From positions 1 through 64,000 of the forward strand of contig JAJPYN010000016.1 of the NCBI GenBank assembly GCA_021204905.1: a stretch of 64,000 nucleotides of DNA, in the 5' to 3' direction. Position numbers and translations under genes: made by a program. Positions 26,464 to 35,909 of this stretch are shown here, one piece after another. Source of the stretch: Prevotella sp. Lineage in GTDB: Bacteria > Bacteroidota > Bacteroidia > Bacteroidales > Bacteroidaceae. Numbering within the stretch: position 1 is the first letter of the stretch; each line of letters begins with the position of its first letter. A model generated the notes under the pieces. It saw only the letters and a list, made by a program, of their open reading frames with translations. It did no database searches and had not been told where the DNA came from.

Positions 26464-27429
26464 TTAAAGGCTTTCGAGTATGCGCTTAATCACTACCTGC
26501 GCGGAGATCTCGCGGTTGGCGGCCTCGGGGATGACGAGCGAATTTTCGCTTTCAATCACGTCGTCGGTTACAATGAGGCCGCGGCGGACGGGCAGGCAAT
26601 GCAGGAATTTCCCGTTGTTTGTCCACGACATGTGCTCCGCGTCGACGGTCCACGACATGTCTTTTGAAAGAATTTTGCCGTAGTCGGCGGGGCTCGTTAC
26701 GCCGGGGCAGCTCCAGTTTTTAGCATAAACAAAATCCGCGCCGGCCATCGCCTTTTTCTGGTCGTACTCCACCTTCGCCTTACCGACAAACCGCGGGTCG
26801 AGCTCGTAGCCTTCGGGCTGGGTTATCACGAAATCGACATCGGCGGCGTTCATCCATTGCGCGAAGGAATTAGGCACGGCTTGCGGCAACGAATTGCAGT
26901 GGGGCGCCCACGTCATCACCACTTTCGGACGCTTTATTTCGCCCTTATTTTCCTCGATGGTTATCAGGTCGGCGAAGGCTTGCAGCGGGTGCACCGTGGC
27001 GGTTTCCATAGCAAACACTGGGCGTCCGGAGTACTCGGCGAACTGGTTGAAAACGGTCTCGGCATAATCGTAGGCGCGGTGCTTCAACCCGGCGAAGGAG
27101 CGGATGCCGATGATGTCGCAGAAGTTGCCCATCACGGGAATAGCCTCGAGAAGATGCTCGCTCTTGTCGCCGTCCATGATGACCCCGCGCTCGGTCTCGA
27201 GCTTCCACGCCCCGGCGTTGACATCGAGCACGATGACGTTCATGCCGAGGTTCATCGCGGCCTTCTGCGTCGACAGTCTTGTTCTGAGCGAGTTGTTGAA
27301 AAAGACCATGAGCAAGGTTTTCCTTTTGCCCAAAGCCTCGTATTTAAAGCGGTCGGCCTTTATTTCTTGCGCCTCCGCGAGAGCCTTGTTCAGGTCGCCG
27401 AGGTCGCCGACATTCAGAAAAGTTTTCAT
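26464..27429 (-). CDS. argF': N-succinylornithine carbamoyltransferase
   Basis: 321 residues. The carbamoyl-phosphate motif appears as NNSLRTR (45-51) instead of the classical STRTR, and HCLPVRRG is near the C-terminus. In the substrate loop EHLLEAIPVMG, Pro98 stands where acetylornithine-specific enzymes have Glu; in Bacteroides fragilis this Pro marks use of N-succinylornithine. The enzyme makes N-succinylcitrulline from carbamoyl phosphate. It is the last gene of the arg/pro run, 23 nt after the acyl-CoA ligase gene. Confidence 0.9.
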   Translation of the reverse strand: MKTFLNVGDLGDLNKALAEAQEIKADRFKYEALGKRKTLLMVFFNNSLRTRLSTQKAAMNLGMNVIVLDVNAGAWKLETERGVIMDGDKSEHLLEAIPVMGNFCDIIGIRSFAGLKHRAYDYAETVFNQFAEYSGRPVFAMETATVHPLQAFADLITIEENKGEIKRPKVVMTWAPHCNSLPQAVPNSFAQWMNAADVDFVITQPEGYELDPRFVGKAKVEYDQKKAMAGADFVYAKNWSCPGVTSPADYGKILSKDMSWTVDAEHMSWTNNGKFLHCLPVRRGLIVTDDVIESENSLVIPEAANREISAQVVIKRILESL

Positions 27430-27452
27430 AAGCTGTTTGTTTTAAATCAAAA

Positions 27453-29126
27453 TTATTCTTGCGCGAGACCGTCCTTATCCCTGATCTCCACGCGGCGAAT
27501 CTTGCCGGAGATGGTCTTGGGCAGCTCCTCGACAAACTCGATGACGCGCGGGTATTTGTAGGGCGCGGTCTCGTGCTTGACATGGTCTTGCAGCTCCTTT
27601 GCCAGCGTGGTTCGCTCCCTGTCTTTAAACTCGTCGACAAGCACGATTGTGGCCTTGACAACCATGCCGCGGATGGGGTCGGGCACGCCTGTGATGGCGC
27701 ACTCGAGTACGGCGGGGTGGCTCATCAGCGCGCTCTCCACCTCGAACGGTCCGATGCGGTAGCCCGAACTCTTGATCACGTCGTCGGCGCGGCTGACAAA
27801 CCAGAAATAGCCGTCGGCGTCGTAGTTCACGATGTCGTTCGTGTAGTAAAGGCCTTTCGAATAGGCCGAAGCGGTCATCTCGCCGTGGCGGTAATACTCT
27901 TTAAACAGCCCCAGCGGCCGGCCCTTCTCAGTACGAATTACAAGATGGCCGTTCTCGCCCGGCGGACAGTGGTTGCCGTCGTTGTCGACAACATCAACAT
28001 CATACTGCGGATTGGGCATGCCCATCGAACCGGGGCGCGGCTCGACAAAGGGATAAGTGCCGAGTACGAGCGTGGTCTCCGTCTGACCGTAACTCTCGTA
28101 AATCATTATGCCCGTTTTCGCCTTCCACTCCTCGAAAACGCTGGGGTTCAAGGCCTCGCCCGCCGTCGTGCAATATTCGAGCTGCGACAGGTTGAAAAGG
28201 CTTAAATCTTCTTGAATCATAAAGCGGTAAACGGTCGGCGGGGCGCAGAACGACGTTACTTTAAAGTCCTGCATCGCGCGGAGCATGGCCTGCGGGTTAA
28301 ACCGCCCTTCGAAATCGTAGACGAAGACCGTCGCGCCGCAAATCATCTGTCCGTAGAACTTGCCCCAGACAGCCTTGCCCCAACCGGTGTCCGCCACGGT
28401 GAGGTGGAGCGAGCCGTCGTGCAGGTTGTGCCAGTATTTAGCGGTGAGGATGTGCGCCAAAGGGTAAGAAAAATCGTGCATCACCATCTTCGGCGAGCTG
28501 CTTGTGCCGCTCGTGAAATAAAGCAGGAAATTGTCGGTAACCTTGTTCTGGCCCTTCTGACTGTGGAACTTCGGGGCGAGCATCGCGCCTTGCCATAGGT
28601 TCTCCCAGCGTTGCGGCACGACGGGTCCGATGGAGACGCAGTGCTTCAGGGTGGGGCAGTAAACCCTCGCGCGGATGATGTTTCGCAGCACGACAACATC
28701 GCCGACGGAGACAATCATGCGGATCGACGCCTCGCTGCAGCGGTAGATGATGTCCTTGTCGGTCAGCAGGTGGGTTGCGGGCACTGCCACGGCGCCGATC
28801 TTATGCAGCGCAATCATCGTTATCCACCATTCGATGCGGCGTTTTAAAATGAGCATCACGCAGTCGCCGCGCCGTATGCCGAGTTGCAGGAAGTAGCTCG
28901 CCACCATGTCGGACAGACGCTTGAACTCCTTGTAATTCAGGTGTTTAACATCGCCCTTGTCGTTGGTCCAAAGGATGGCCTCGCGCTCGGGTTCCGTTTC
29001 GGCGTAAGCGTCGACCACGTCGTAGGCGAAGTTGAAATCGTCCGCAACGTTCACCTTGAAGTTTTTCATGAAATCCTCGTAGGAAGCGAACTCCGTCTTG
29101 TCGAGGAACTTATTGATTATTGCCAT
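27453..29126 (-). CDS. AMP-forming acyl-CoA synthetase
   Basis: 557 residues of the adenylate-forming superfamily. The phosphate loop reads YFTSGTSSSPKM, where Ser-Ser replaces the usual Gly-x. Then come YGQTET, YYTNDIVNYDADGYFWFVSRADDVIKSSG and the catalytic C-terminal Lys in PKTISGKIRR. It resembles medium-chain acyl-CoA and acetyl-CoA synthetases; the acid used cannot be read from the sequence. It sits between proA and argF' in an amino-acid operon, where such a gene is unexpected. Its 85-nt leader holds 11-bp repeats. Confidence 0.88.
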   Translation of the reverse strand: MAIINKFLDKTEFASYEDFMKNFKVNVADDFNFAYDVVDAYAETEPEREAILWTNDKGDVKHLNYKEFKRLSDMVASYFLQLGIRRGDCVMLILKRRIEWWITMIALHKIGAVAVPATHLLTDKDIIYRCSEASIRMIVSVGDVVVLRNIIRARVYCPTLKHCVSIGPVVPQRWENLWQGAMLAPKFHSQKGQNKVTDNFLLYFTSGTSSSPKMVMHDFSYPLAHILTAKYWHNLHDGSLHLTVADTGWGKAVWGKFYGQMICGATVFVYDFEGRFNPQAMLRAMQDFKVTSFCAPPTVYRFMIQEDLSLFNLSQLEYCTTAGEALNPSVFEEWKAKTGIMIYESYGQTETTLVLGTYPFVEPRPGSMGMPNPQYDVDVVDNDGNHCPPGENGHLVIRTEKGRPLGLFKEYYRHGEMTASAYSKGLYYTNDIVNYDADGYFWFVSRADDVIKSSGYRIGPFEVESALMSHPAVLECAITGVPDPIRGMVVKATIVLVDEFKDRERTTLAKELQDHVKHETAPYKYPRVIEFVEELPKTISGKIRRVEIRDKDGLAQE

Positions 29127-29137
29127 AGGTTTAATTC

Positions 29138-29190
29138 TTTTGAAGGGGTTTGAAAGGGTTTGAATGCAATTTGAATGACCTTTGAATGCT
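29138..29190. repeat. 11-bp tandem repeats upstream of the acyl-CoA ligase gene
   Basis: Five imperfect units of about 11 bp built around TTTGAA (e.g. TTTGAATGCAA, TTTGAATGACC) fill most of the gap between proA and the ligase gene. Confidence 0.7.
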
Positions 29191-29211
29191 TCTTAAATGC
29201 GATTTAATTGC

Positions 29212-30384
29212 TTATTGCCTTACTTGCCCGTCGCCGTTGATCAGCCACTTATAAGTGGTCATCTCCTCTAACGCCATCGGTCCGCGCGGACCTAATTTCT
29301 GGGTTGATATGCCTATCTCCGCGCCCAAGCCGAACTGTCCGCCGTCTGTGAAGCCCGTTGAGGCGTTGACGTAGACGCAGGCGGCATCTACAAGCGTCTG
29401 AAAGCGCCATGCCGTCTGTTCGTTTTCCGTGATGATACATTCCGAATGCCCGGAACTGTAAGTCTGTATGTGGCGTATTGCCGCGTCGAAATCGTCTACT
29501 ATGCGGATTGCCAGTTTATAATCCATCCATTCCGTGCCGTAGTCGCCGTAGATGAATTCCACTTTCCCCTGCATCGGTTCCAGCAGTGCGGGCAGGTCTT
29601 TCTCGCGGTCCTTATGCACGAGGAGGCAGTCGAGGGCGTTGCAGACACTGACGCGCCTCATCTTGGAGTTTGCAATCACCGCCTTGCCCTTTTCGATATC
29701 GCCGTCCTTGTCGAAATAAACGTGGACCACTCCGGCACCCGTTTCTATCACGGGAACGCGGGCGGTGTCGCGCACGAACTCAATAAGCCGCTTTCCTCCG
29801 CGCGGTATGCAGAGGTCGACATATCCCGTCGCGTTTAGCAGCTCCCCTGTTGCTTCGTGTGTCGAGGGCAGCAGTTCTACGGCGAAGGGGTCGATGCCGT
29901 GCTCCGAAAGCACCTCTTTTATCAGCCCGACGATTGCCTTATTGCTGTTCTCCGCACTCTTGCTGCCTTTCAATATGCACGCGTTGCCGCTCTTGAAACA
30001 GAGGGAAAAGACGTCGAAAGAGACGTTGGGACGCGCCTCGTAGATTACGCCTATCACGCCGAAAGGCACGCTGACACGCCGCAGGAACAGCCCGTTGTCG
30101 AGCCGCCGCGCCTTTGTAACAATGCCCAACGGCGAGGGCAAGGCAGCCACTTTCTCCGTGTCGCGGGCGATGTCGTCTAACCTTTCGCCGGTCAGGAGCA
30201 GACGGTCGTACAGCGGATTACCGCGCTCCATCTTCGCCAAATCCGCGGCGTTGGCGTCCAACAGCATTTGTTTGCTCTCCACAGTCCGCCGTGCAAGGCT
30301 TCGCAACACCTCGTTGCGCTTCTCGTCGGTGATACATACCATCCGCCGCGACGCCTCTTTCACTCTCTCGAATAATTCGTCCAT
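29212..30384 (-). CDS. proA: Glutamate-5-semialdehyde dehydrogenase (gamma-glutamyl phosphate reductase)
   Basis: 390 residues. Aldehyde-dehydrogenase fold with the catalytic Cys in RRVSVCNALDCLLVHKD and the ProA end GLGAEIGISTQKLGPRGPMALEEMTTYKW. It reduces glutamyl-5-phosphate to glutamate-5-semialdehyde with NADPH, the second step to proline. It starts four bases after proB ends, so the two are coupled. Confidence 0.96.
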   Translation of the reverse strand: MDELFERVKEASRRMVCITDEKRNEVLRSLARRTVESKQMLLDANAADLAKMERGNPLYDRLLLTGERLDDIARDTEKVAALPSPLGIVTKARRLDNGLFLRRVSVPFGVIGVIYEARPNVSFDVFSLCFKSGNACILKGSKSAENSNKAIVGLIKEVLSEHGIDPFAVELLPSTHEATGELLNATGYVDLCIPRGGKRLIEFVRDTARVPVIETGAGVVHVYFDKDGDIEKGKAVIANSKMRRVSVCNALDCLLVHKDREKDLPALLEPMQGKVEFIYGDYGTEWMDYKLAIRIVDDFDAAIRHIQTYSSGHSECIITENEQTAWRFQTLVDAACVYVNASTGFTDGGQFGLGAEIGISTQKLGPRGPMALEEMTTYKWLINGDGQVRQ

Positions 30385-30388
30385 ACCG

Positions 30389-31159
30389 TCAAATAAATAA
30401 TGTGTGGGGCGTCTCCTCCGGCTTTTCCATCAGCCGTATGATTATGTCGGGCACCGTGCCGTTTGCTATGACGACCTTTATCCCCTCCGCCGCCACTTTC
30501 CGCGCAGTCAGGTATTTCGATGCCATTCCTCCTCTGCCGCCGCTGCTCGTGCCGTTTTGCACGACGTGTGCGAGGTCGTCCGACGGGCTTACTCTGCGGA
30601 TGAGACGGGAGCCGATGTCGGCCGGGTCGCCGCTGTACAGTCCGTCGACGTTGCTCAGAAGTATTAGCGCCTGCGCGGAAATCATCTCTGCAATCAGCCC
30701 CGCAAGCTCGTCGTTGTCGGTGAACATCAGCCCCTCGATGCTCACGGTGTCATTTTCGTTGACGATGGGGATTACCCCGTTCTCGAGCATAACCTCCATA
30801 CAGGCTTGTTGGTTGTGGCGTGTCAGCTCGGTGGAGAAGTTCTGTTTCATCGTCAGAACCTGCCCCACGTGCAAGCCGTGCTCGCGAAACAGCTCGTAAT
30901 AGAAGTTGATCAGCTTCACCTGACCCATCGACGAGAACAACTGCCGCTGCTCTATTGAGTCCAGTTTATGGTCGAGACAGATCTCCTTGCGCCCGCAAGC
31001 GACGGCGCCGCTCGACACCAATACCACGTCGTAACCTTGCCTCTTGAGCCACACGACCTGGTCTACTATGGCAGCCATCCTCGCCACACGCAGACTGCCG
31101 TCGTCCGCCGTGAGCACGTTGCTGCCCACTTTCACCACTATGCGCCGCACGTTCTTCAT
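30389..31159 (-). CDS. proB: Glutamate 5-kinase, short form without PUA domain
   Basis: 256 residues: an amino-acid kinase domain (VVKVGSNVLTADDG; VNENDTVS; LLSNVDGLYSGDP; GRGGMASKYLTARKVAAEG) with no C-terminal PUA domain, unlike the 367-residue E. coli enzyme. It phosphorylates glutamate, the first step to proline. Its ATG overlaps the proC stop (ATGA). Confidence 0.95.
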   Translation of the reverse strand: MKNVRRIVVKVGSNVLTADDGSLRVARMAAIVDQVVWLKRQGYDVVLVSSGAVACGRKEICLDHKLDSIEQRQLFSSMGQVKLINFYYELFREHGLHVGQVLTMKQNFSTELTRHNQQACMEVMLENGVIPIVNENDTVSIEGLMFTDNDELAGLIAEMISAQALILLSNVDGLYSGDPADIGSRLIRRVSPSDDLAHVVQNGTSSGGRGGMASKYLTARKVAAEGIKVVIANGTVPDIIIRLMEKPEETPHTLFI

Positions 31160-31896
31160 AGTCCCGCTTTAAGTCCTCTTATCACAGAAGATGTAAATCC
31201 CGCGTGCTCCAGTTCGTTGAGACCTTTTATGGTGATACCTCCGGGCGTCGTAACGCGGTCTATTGTCTGCTCGGGATGCAAGCCCGTCTCCTGCAAGAGC
31301 TTCACTGCGCCCGCCATAGTCTGCATTGCCGCCTCCTTCGCAACGTCCGCCTGAAAGCCCAGCTCCACGCCTCCTTCGGTCATCGCGCGCAGAAACCGCA
31401 TGACGTAAGCTATGCCGCAGCCCGACACCATCAGTCCGGCGGACATCTGTTTCGCGGTTACCACCTTCGCCTGTCCTATGCTGCCGAACAAGCTGCAAGC
31501 AACATCCGTCGCCTCTTTGTTTGAGTTTTCCTCGATAAAAGTCATGCTCGCGCCGTACTCCGCCGCAATATTCGGCATGGCATAAATATCTATTGCCTCG
31601 TTCCGTGCGCCGGCGGCAACGGATATCACCGTCTTTCCTTTAAGGACGGAACGCAGCCCGGAGACTACTTCGTCTATCAGCCACGGCTTGACGCAGAGTA
31701 CTATCACATCGGCATCGCTTGCCGCGTCGGTGTTGGAAGTTGTCGTCTCAAGTCTCGGGCAGGCTGCTTTCAGTCGGCACAACGTCTCTTCCGTGCGTGC
31801 CGTAACAACGATATGCCAATCCGTGCCGAGCGTTTTGCCCCATCCTTTGGCGAGCGCGCCGCCCATATTTCCTCCGCCGATAACCGCTATCTTCAT
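31156..31896 (-). CDS. proC: Pyrroline-5-carboxylate reductase
   Basis: 246 residues from the ATG at 31896, where the Rossmann motif VIGGGNMGGALAKGW begins; the frame is open further upstream into argD but without homology. The C-terminal DRVTTPGGITIKGLNELEHAGF is the proline-binding end typical of ProC. It reduces pyrroline-5-carboxylate to proline with NAD(P)H. It overlaps argD by four bases and proB by four bases. Confidence 0.95.
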   Translation of the reverse strand: MKIAVIGGGNMGGALAKGWGKTLGTDWHIVVTARTEETLCRLKAACPRLETTTSNTDAASDADVIVLCVKPWLIDEVVSGLRSVLKGKTVISVAAGARNEAIDIYAMPNIAAEYGASMTFIEENSNKEATDVACSLFGSIGQAKVVTAKQMSAGLMVSGCGIAYVMRFLRAMTEGGVELGFQADVAKEAAMQTMAGAVKLLQETGLHPEQTIDRVTTPGGITIKGLNELEHAGFTSSVIRGLKAGL

Positions 31897-33020
31897 AATA
31901 CTCGTTTTATTCGTTCTACAAAGTCGTCCGCCTCGTCGCGCGTTATACACAGGGGCGGAAGCAGCCGGATGACGTTCGTTCCCGCGCAACCGGTGAAGCA
32001 ATGCTGCTCTTTTATCAGGCGTGTGCGCGGCTCCTTGTACGGTATATCCAGCTCGATGCCGATCATCAGTCCGCGTCCGCGGATGTCGACGACGTGATTA
32101 AGATGCGCCTCCTTCAATTTATTAATAAGGTGTTCGCCCACGTCGTGCGCGTTCTCCACAAGGTGTTCGCTCTCTATTATGTCCAGTACCGCCAGCGCTC
32201 CGGCACACGCAAGATGGTTGCCGCCGAAGGTTGTGCCGAGCTGCCCGCCCACTGCCGCGAACTTCGGGGATATAAGCACCGCTCCCATCGGGAAGCCGTT
32301 GGAGATGCCTTTCGCCACTGTGATGATGTCCGCCTTCACGTCGAGCCACTGATGAGCGAAGAACTTGCCGCTCCTGCCGTAGCCGCACTGTATCTCGTCC
32401 ATAATCAGCACCGTGTCCGTCGCGTCGCACAGACGGCGCAATTCCCGCACGAACTCCCGGCTTGCGAGCCGTATGCCGCCCACGCCCTGTATGCATTCGA
32501 GTATCACGGCGCACACATCGCCCTTCTCGATCTCCGCTTTCCACGCGGCAATATCGTTCAAGGGAAGGTGGCTGACGTGCCCGTTGGCGTTTATCGGAGC
32601 GATAATCTTCTCATTGTCAGTTGCTTCTACGGCGAGCGAGGTGCGCCCGTGGAACGACTTGCCGGCGGCGAGAATGCGCGTGCGACCGTTGTAGAACGAC
32701 GCCAGTTTCATAGCGTTCTCGTTTGCTTCGGCGCCGGTATTGATGAGGAAAAGATGATAATCGTCGTAGCCGCAGACCTTGCCGAGCCGCTCAGCCAGTT
32801 GTCTCTGCAGGGGGTTAACGACCGAATTGCTGTAGAAGCCGATCTTGTTCAGCTGGGCGGTCATTGCCTCCACGTAGTGCGGATGGCAGTGTCCTACGCT
32901 GATAACGGCGTGTCCTCCGTAGAGGTCAAGGTACTCCGTGCCGTCCGTGTCCCATACTTTACAACCCTTTCCCCTGTCGATTGTGATGTCGAAAAGGGAA
33001 TAAACATTAAATAAATCCAT
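31893..33020 (-). CDS. argD: Acyl-ornithine aminotransferase
   Basis: 375 residues, a class III PLP aminotransferase: INTGAEANENAMKLA, the Asp-containing LIMDEIQCGYGRSGKFFA and the PLP Lys in ITVAKGISNGFPMGAV. It converts N-acylglutamate semialdehyde to N-acylornithine; since the pathway's carbamoyltransferase is of the succinyl type, the substrate here is probably succinylated. It abuts argC, sharing one base. Confidence 0.95.
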   Translation of the reverse strand: MDLFNVYSLFDITIDRGKGCKVWDTDGTEYLDLYGGHAVISVGHCHPHYVEAMTAQLNKIGFYSNSVVNPLQRQLAERLGKVCGYDDYHLFLINTGAEANENAMKLASFYNGRTRILAAGKSFHGRTSLAVEATDNEKIIAPINANGHVSHLPLNDIAAWKAEIEKGDVCAVILECIQGVGGIRLASREFVRELRRLCDATDTVLIMDEIQCGYGRSGKFFAHQWLDVKADIITVAKGISNGFPMGAVLISPKFAAVGGQLGTTFGGNHLACAGALAVLDIIESEHLVENAHDVGEHLINKLKEAHLNHVVDIRGRGLMIGIELDIPYKEPRTRLIKEQHCFTGCAGTNVIRLLPPLCITRDEADDFVERIKRVL

Positions 33021-33985
33021 CAGAATGCGCTTGCTTTAAGTTGTAGTCCGGCTCTCTCGTCGATACCGGACATCAGGTTCATATTCTCCACCGCCTGCCC
33101 GACAGCGCCTTTCAGAAGGTTGTCGATGGCGGAAATCATGAGCAGTTGGTCGTCGTATCGTTCGACGTAAACCACAGCCTTGTTGGTGTTCACCACATCT
33201 TTCATCGACGGCGAGGAGAGGACGTGATGGGTGAACGGTTCTTCCTTGTAGTATTCGTCGTAGATTTTCCTCACGTCTTCAATCGGAGTACTGCACGTCG
33301 CATACGCGGTTACGAATATCCCGCGCGCAAAACAGCCGCGCTGGGGGATGAACAGCAGCCTGCCATGATAGCCGGGCTGAAGCTCCCTGACCGTCTGGTT
33401 TATCTCCAATAAATGCTGGTGAGTGAAGGTCTTATACACGGAGATGTTGTCGTTGCGCCACGAGAAATGCGTCGTTGCGCCGGGTTTCTGTCCCGCGCCC
33501 GTGCTGCCCGTGATGCCGTTGATGTGAATGTCTCCGCTGATAATTCCGCTTTTCAGTGCCGGCAGAAGTGCGAGCTGGATGCACGTGGCGAAACAACCGG
33601 GGTTGGCAATGTGGCGCGCACGGCGTATCATTTCCCTGTGCGTCTCCGGCAAACCGTAAACATAGTCGTGGTCCCCGCCGATACGGAAGTCCTGCGCAAG
33701 GTCGATTATCTTCACCCGTTCGGGGATTTTGTGCCCGGCAATAAATTCCTTGCTCTTGCCGTGTCCGAAGCAGAAGAAGAGTACGTCAATATCTTCAAAC
33801 GGCATATCCGACGTAAATCGCAGGTCCGTATCGCCGACGAGACCGCCGTGGACAGCGCTAATCATGTTGCCCGCGTTGCTCTCGCTGTGGGCGAAAATTA
33901 TCTCCGCCTGCGGATGATGAATAAGTATGCGGATGAGTTCGCCGCCCGTGTAGCCCGCCGCTCCGAGTATTCCGACACGTATCAT
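33020..33985 (-). CDS. argC: N-acyl-gamma-glutamyl-phosphate reductase
   Basis: 321 residues from the ATG at 33985, which overlaps the argG stop as ATGA; the open frame upstream lies inside argG. It has the NADP loop GILGAAGYTGGELIRIL and the catalytic Cys in NPGCFATCIQLALLPAL. It reduces acylglutamyl phosphate to the semialdehyde in arginine synthesis. Confidence 0.95.
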   Translation of the reverse strand: MIRVGILGAAGYTGGELIRILIHHPQAEIIFAHSESNAGNMISAVHGGLVGDTDLRFTSDMPFEDIDVLFFCFGHGKSKEFIAGHKIPERVKIIDLAQDFRIGGDHDYVYGLPETHREMIRRARHIANPGCFATCIQLALLPALKSGIISGDIHINGITGSTGAGQKPGATTHFSWRNDNISVYKTFTHQHLLEINQTVRELQPGYHGRLLFIPQRGCFARGIFVTAYATCSTPIEDVRKIYDEYYKEEPFTHHVLSSPSMKDVVNTNKAVVYVERYDDQLLMISAIDNLLKGAVGQAVENMNLMSGIDERAGLQLKASAF

Positions 33986-35187
33986 CAGCGTTCCTCCTCC
34001 GGATGAGCCAAGTAGTAAGCGCGCAAAGGCGTGGAGGTAACCTTGATAAAGCCCTTCGCGTCCTCCGCCGACCATGCCTTCGCGGTCTCTCCGTACTCGC
34101 CGAGCTTGTTCTTCACGAGGTCGTTGGGCGAGTCGACACCGATGGTTTGGAACGAGTAGGGGCGCAGTTGGAGCGTTACATTTCCCGTTACGTTGCGCTG
34201 CGAAGAGACGAGCATGGCTTCTATGTCGGGCATTACGGGCTCGAGATACTGGCTCTCGTGGAGGAACATCCCGTACCAGTTGCTCACCTGTTCCTTCCAG
34301 TACTGCTGCCATTTCGACAGCACGAATTTTTCCAAATAGCGGTGGGCGGCGATGATAAGCATTGGTGCGGCAGCCTCAAACCCCACTCTGCCCTTAATGC
34401 CGATTATGGTGTCACCCACGTGGCAGTCGCGTCCGATGGCGTAGGCGGCGCCGATTTCCTCCACCTTTTGTATCGCCTTAATCTTGTCGTCATAAATTTC
34501 ACCGTTGACTTTGCACAGCTCGCCCTTGTCGAAACCCAGCGTTAGCACCGACGGCTCCTCGCGTGTAACGTGCTTCAAGTATGCCGATTCGGGCAAGCCT
34601 TGTGTGGAATCGAGGATCTCGCCACCGCAAATGCTTGTGCCCCAGATACCTACATTGTAACTATATTTCAACTTAGTGAAGTCCGCGAAGTAGCCGTTGG
34701 CGTTCAGGTAGTCCGTTTCCTCCTGCCGGGAGAGGTTGCGGTCGCGCGTCAAAGTTATGATTTCAATCCCCGGCGTCTTAACGAGGAACGTCATATCGAA
34801 CCGTATTTGGTCGTTGCCCGCGCCCGTCGAGCCGTGTGCAATGGCATCCGCGCCGATCTCCTTTGCATATTTCGCTATTGCAAGAGCTTGGAAGATGCGC
34901 TCCGAAGAGACGGAAATCGGGTAGCAATTGTTGCGCAGCACGTTGCCGAACACCATGTATTTGAGCGACTTCTCGTAATATTCCTTCGTTACGTCGAGCG
35001 TTACATACTTCACCGCACCGAGCTTGTAGGCGTTCTCCTCGTTCGCTTTGAGTTGCTCGGAGCTAAATCCGCCCGTGTCGGCACATGCGGCATAGACCTC
35101 GCAGCCCATCTCCCGCGTGAGGTACATCACATTGTAGCTCGTGTCGAGTCCCCCCGAGAAAGCTACCACTACTTTCTTTTTTGCCAT
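33985..35187 (-). CDS. argG: Argininosuccinate synthase
   Basis: 400 residues from the ATG at 35187 (MAKKKVVVAFSGGLDTSYNV). The PP-loop SGGLDTS at 10-16 binds ATP. The enzyme joins citrulline and aspartate. It is placed early in the arginine run after the regulator and GNAT genes. Confidence 0.95.
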   Translation of the reverse strand: MAKKKVVVAFSGGLDTSYNVMYLTREMGCEVYAACADTGGFSSEQLKANEENAYKLGAVKYVTLDVTKEYYEKSLKYMVFGNVLRNNCYPISVSSERIFQALAIAKYAKEIGADAIAHGSTGAGNDQIRFDMTFLVKTPGIEIITLTRDRNLSRQEETDYLNANGYFADFTKLKYSYNVGIWGTSICGGEILDSTQGLPESAYLKHVTREEPSVLTLGFDKGELCKVNGEIYDDKIKAIQKVEEIGAAYAIGRDCHVGDTIIGIKGRVGFEAAAPMLIIAAHRYLEKFVLSKWQQYWKEQVSNWYGMFLHESQYLEPVMPDIEAMLVSSQRNVTGNVTLQLRPYSFQTIGVDSPNDLVKNKLGEYGETAKAWSAEDAKGFIKVTSTPLRAYYLAHPEEER

Positions 35188-35279
35188 AAAGTTTTTATGT
35201 TGAATTAAATTCGACCTTTTAACTGCGCTCAGCAAAACAAGTAAACTTGATTGCTCTCGCTTGTAAAAACGTTGTTATC

Positions 35280-35885
35280 CTATTGATTTTCAAGTTTGTG
35301 TATCCTGTCGAGCACTTCCTGCGGCAGCCGCGCGGGCAGATACTCTGTCGGATCGTAGAGCATGGCGGTGCAGATGCAATATTTCCGCCCCGTGCGGTGC
35401 AGGACGTCGACATTGATACATCCCTCGCAACCGCGCCAAAACGCCTCGTCGTCGGTCAGGTCGGCGAAGGTTACGGGCTTGTAACCCAACTGTGTGTTCA
35501 TCGTCATCACCGCTGCGCCGGAGGTAAGAGAGAAGATTTTGGCGTGGGGCCAGCGTGTGCGCGCAAGGGTGAACGTCATGTCTTTGATCCGTTTCGCTAT
35601 GCCCAACTCGCGGAAATCGGGATGAACGATTAGTCCCGACGTGGTAACATACCGTTTGTTTCCCCACGTCTCGATGTAGCTGAACCCGGCAAAGCGGTCG
35701 CCTGCAAGAGCTATGACCGCCTTCGCCTCACGCATCTTGGTCGCCAGATATTCGTGCGTGCGTTTCGCGATGCCCGTGCCGCGCACCTTGGCAGCCTCCT
35801 CTATCGTGGCGAGGATGGTGTCGACATACACCTCGTGCTCTCTGTCGGCCACCACCACGCGCACTTCTTCGTCCGCATTTTCCAT
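35280..35885 (-). CDS. GNAT acyltransferase, candidate N-acylglutamate synthase
   Basis: 201 residues with a single GNAT domain: TTSGLIVHPDFRELGIAKRIKDMTF contains the acyl-CoA-binding R-x-x-G/A pattern. A Cys-rich C-terminal end follows (FWRGCEGCINVDVLHRTGRKYCICTAMLYDP). It lies between argR and argG, and no argA or argJ is in the window. In Bacteroides, a GNAT gene at the same place has been linked to the first, acylating, step of arginine synthesis. Using succinyl-CoA would fit the succinyl-type ArgF'. Function inferred from position and fold. Confidence 0.7.
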   Translation of the reverse strand: MENADEEVRVVVADREHEVYVDTILATIEEAAKVRGTGIAKRTHEYLATKMREAKAVIALAGDRFAGFSYIETWGNKRYVTTSGLIVHPDFRELGIAKRIKDMTFTLARTRWPHAKIFSLTSGAAVMTMNTQLGYKPVTFADLTDDEAFWRGCEGCINVDVLHRTGRKYCICTAMLYDPTEYLPARLPQEVLDRIHKLENQ

Positions 35886-35909
35886 TTCGCTTTGCTAAAA
35901 AAACGTGAT

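Noticed and set aside
33986..34312. Extended N-terminus of argC
   Set aside because: The extra 109 codons lie inside argG in another frame; the Rossmann motif starts at the ATG at 33985.
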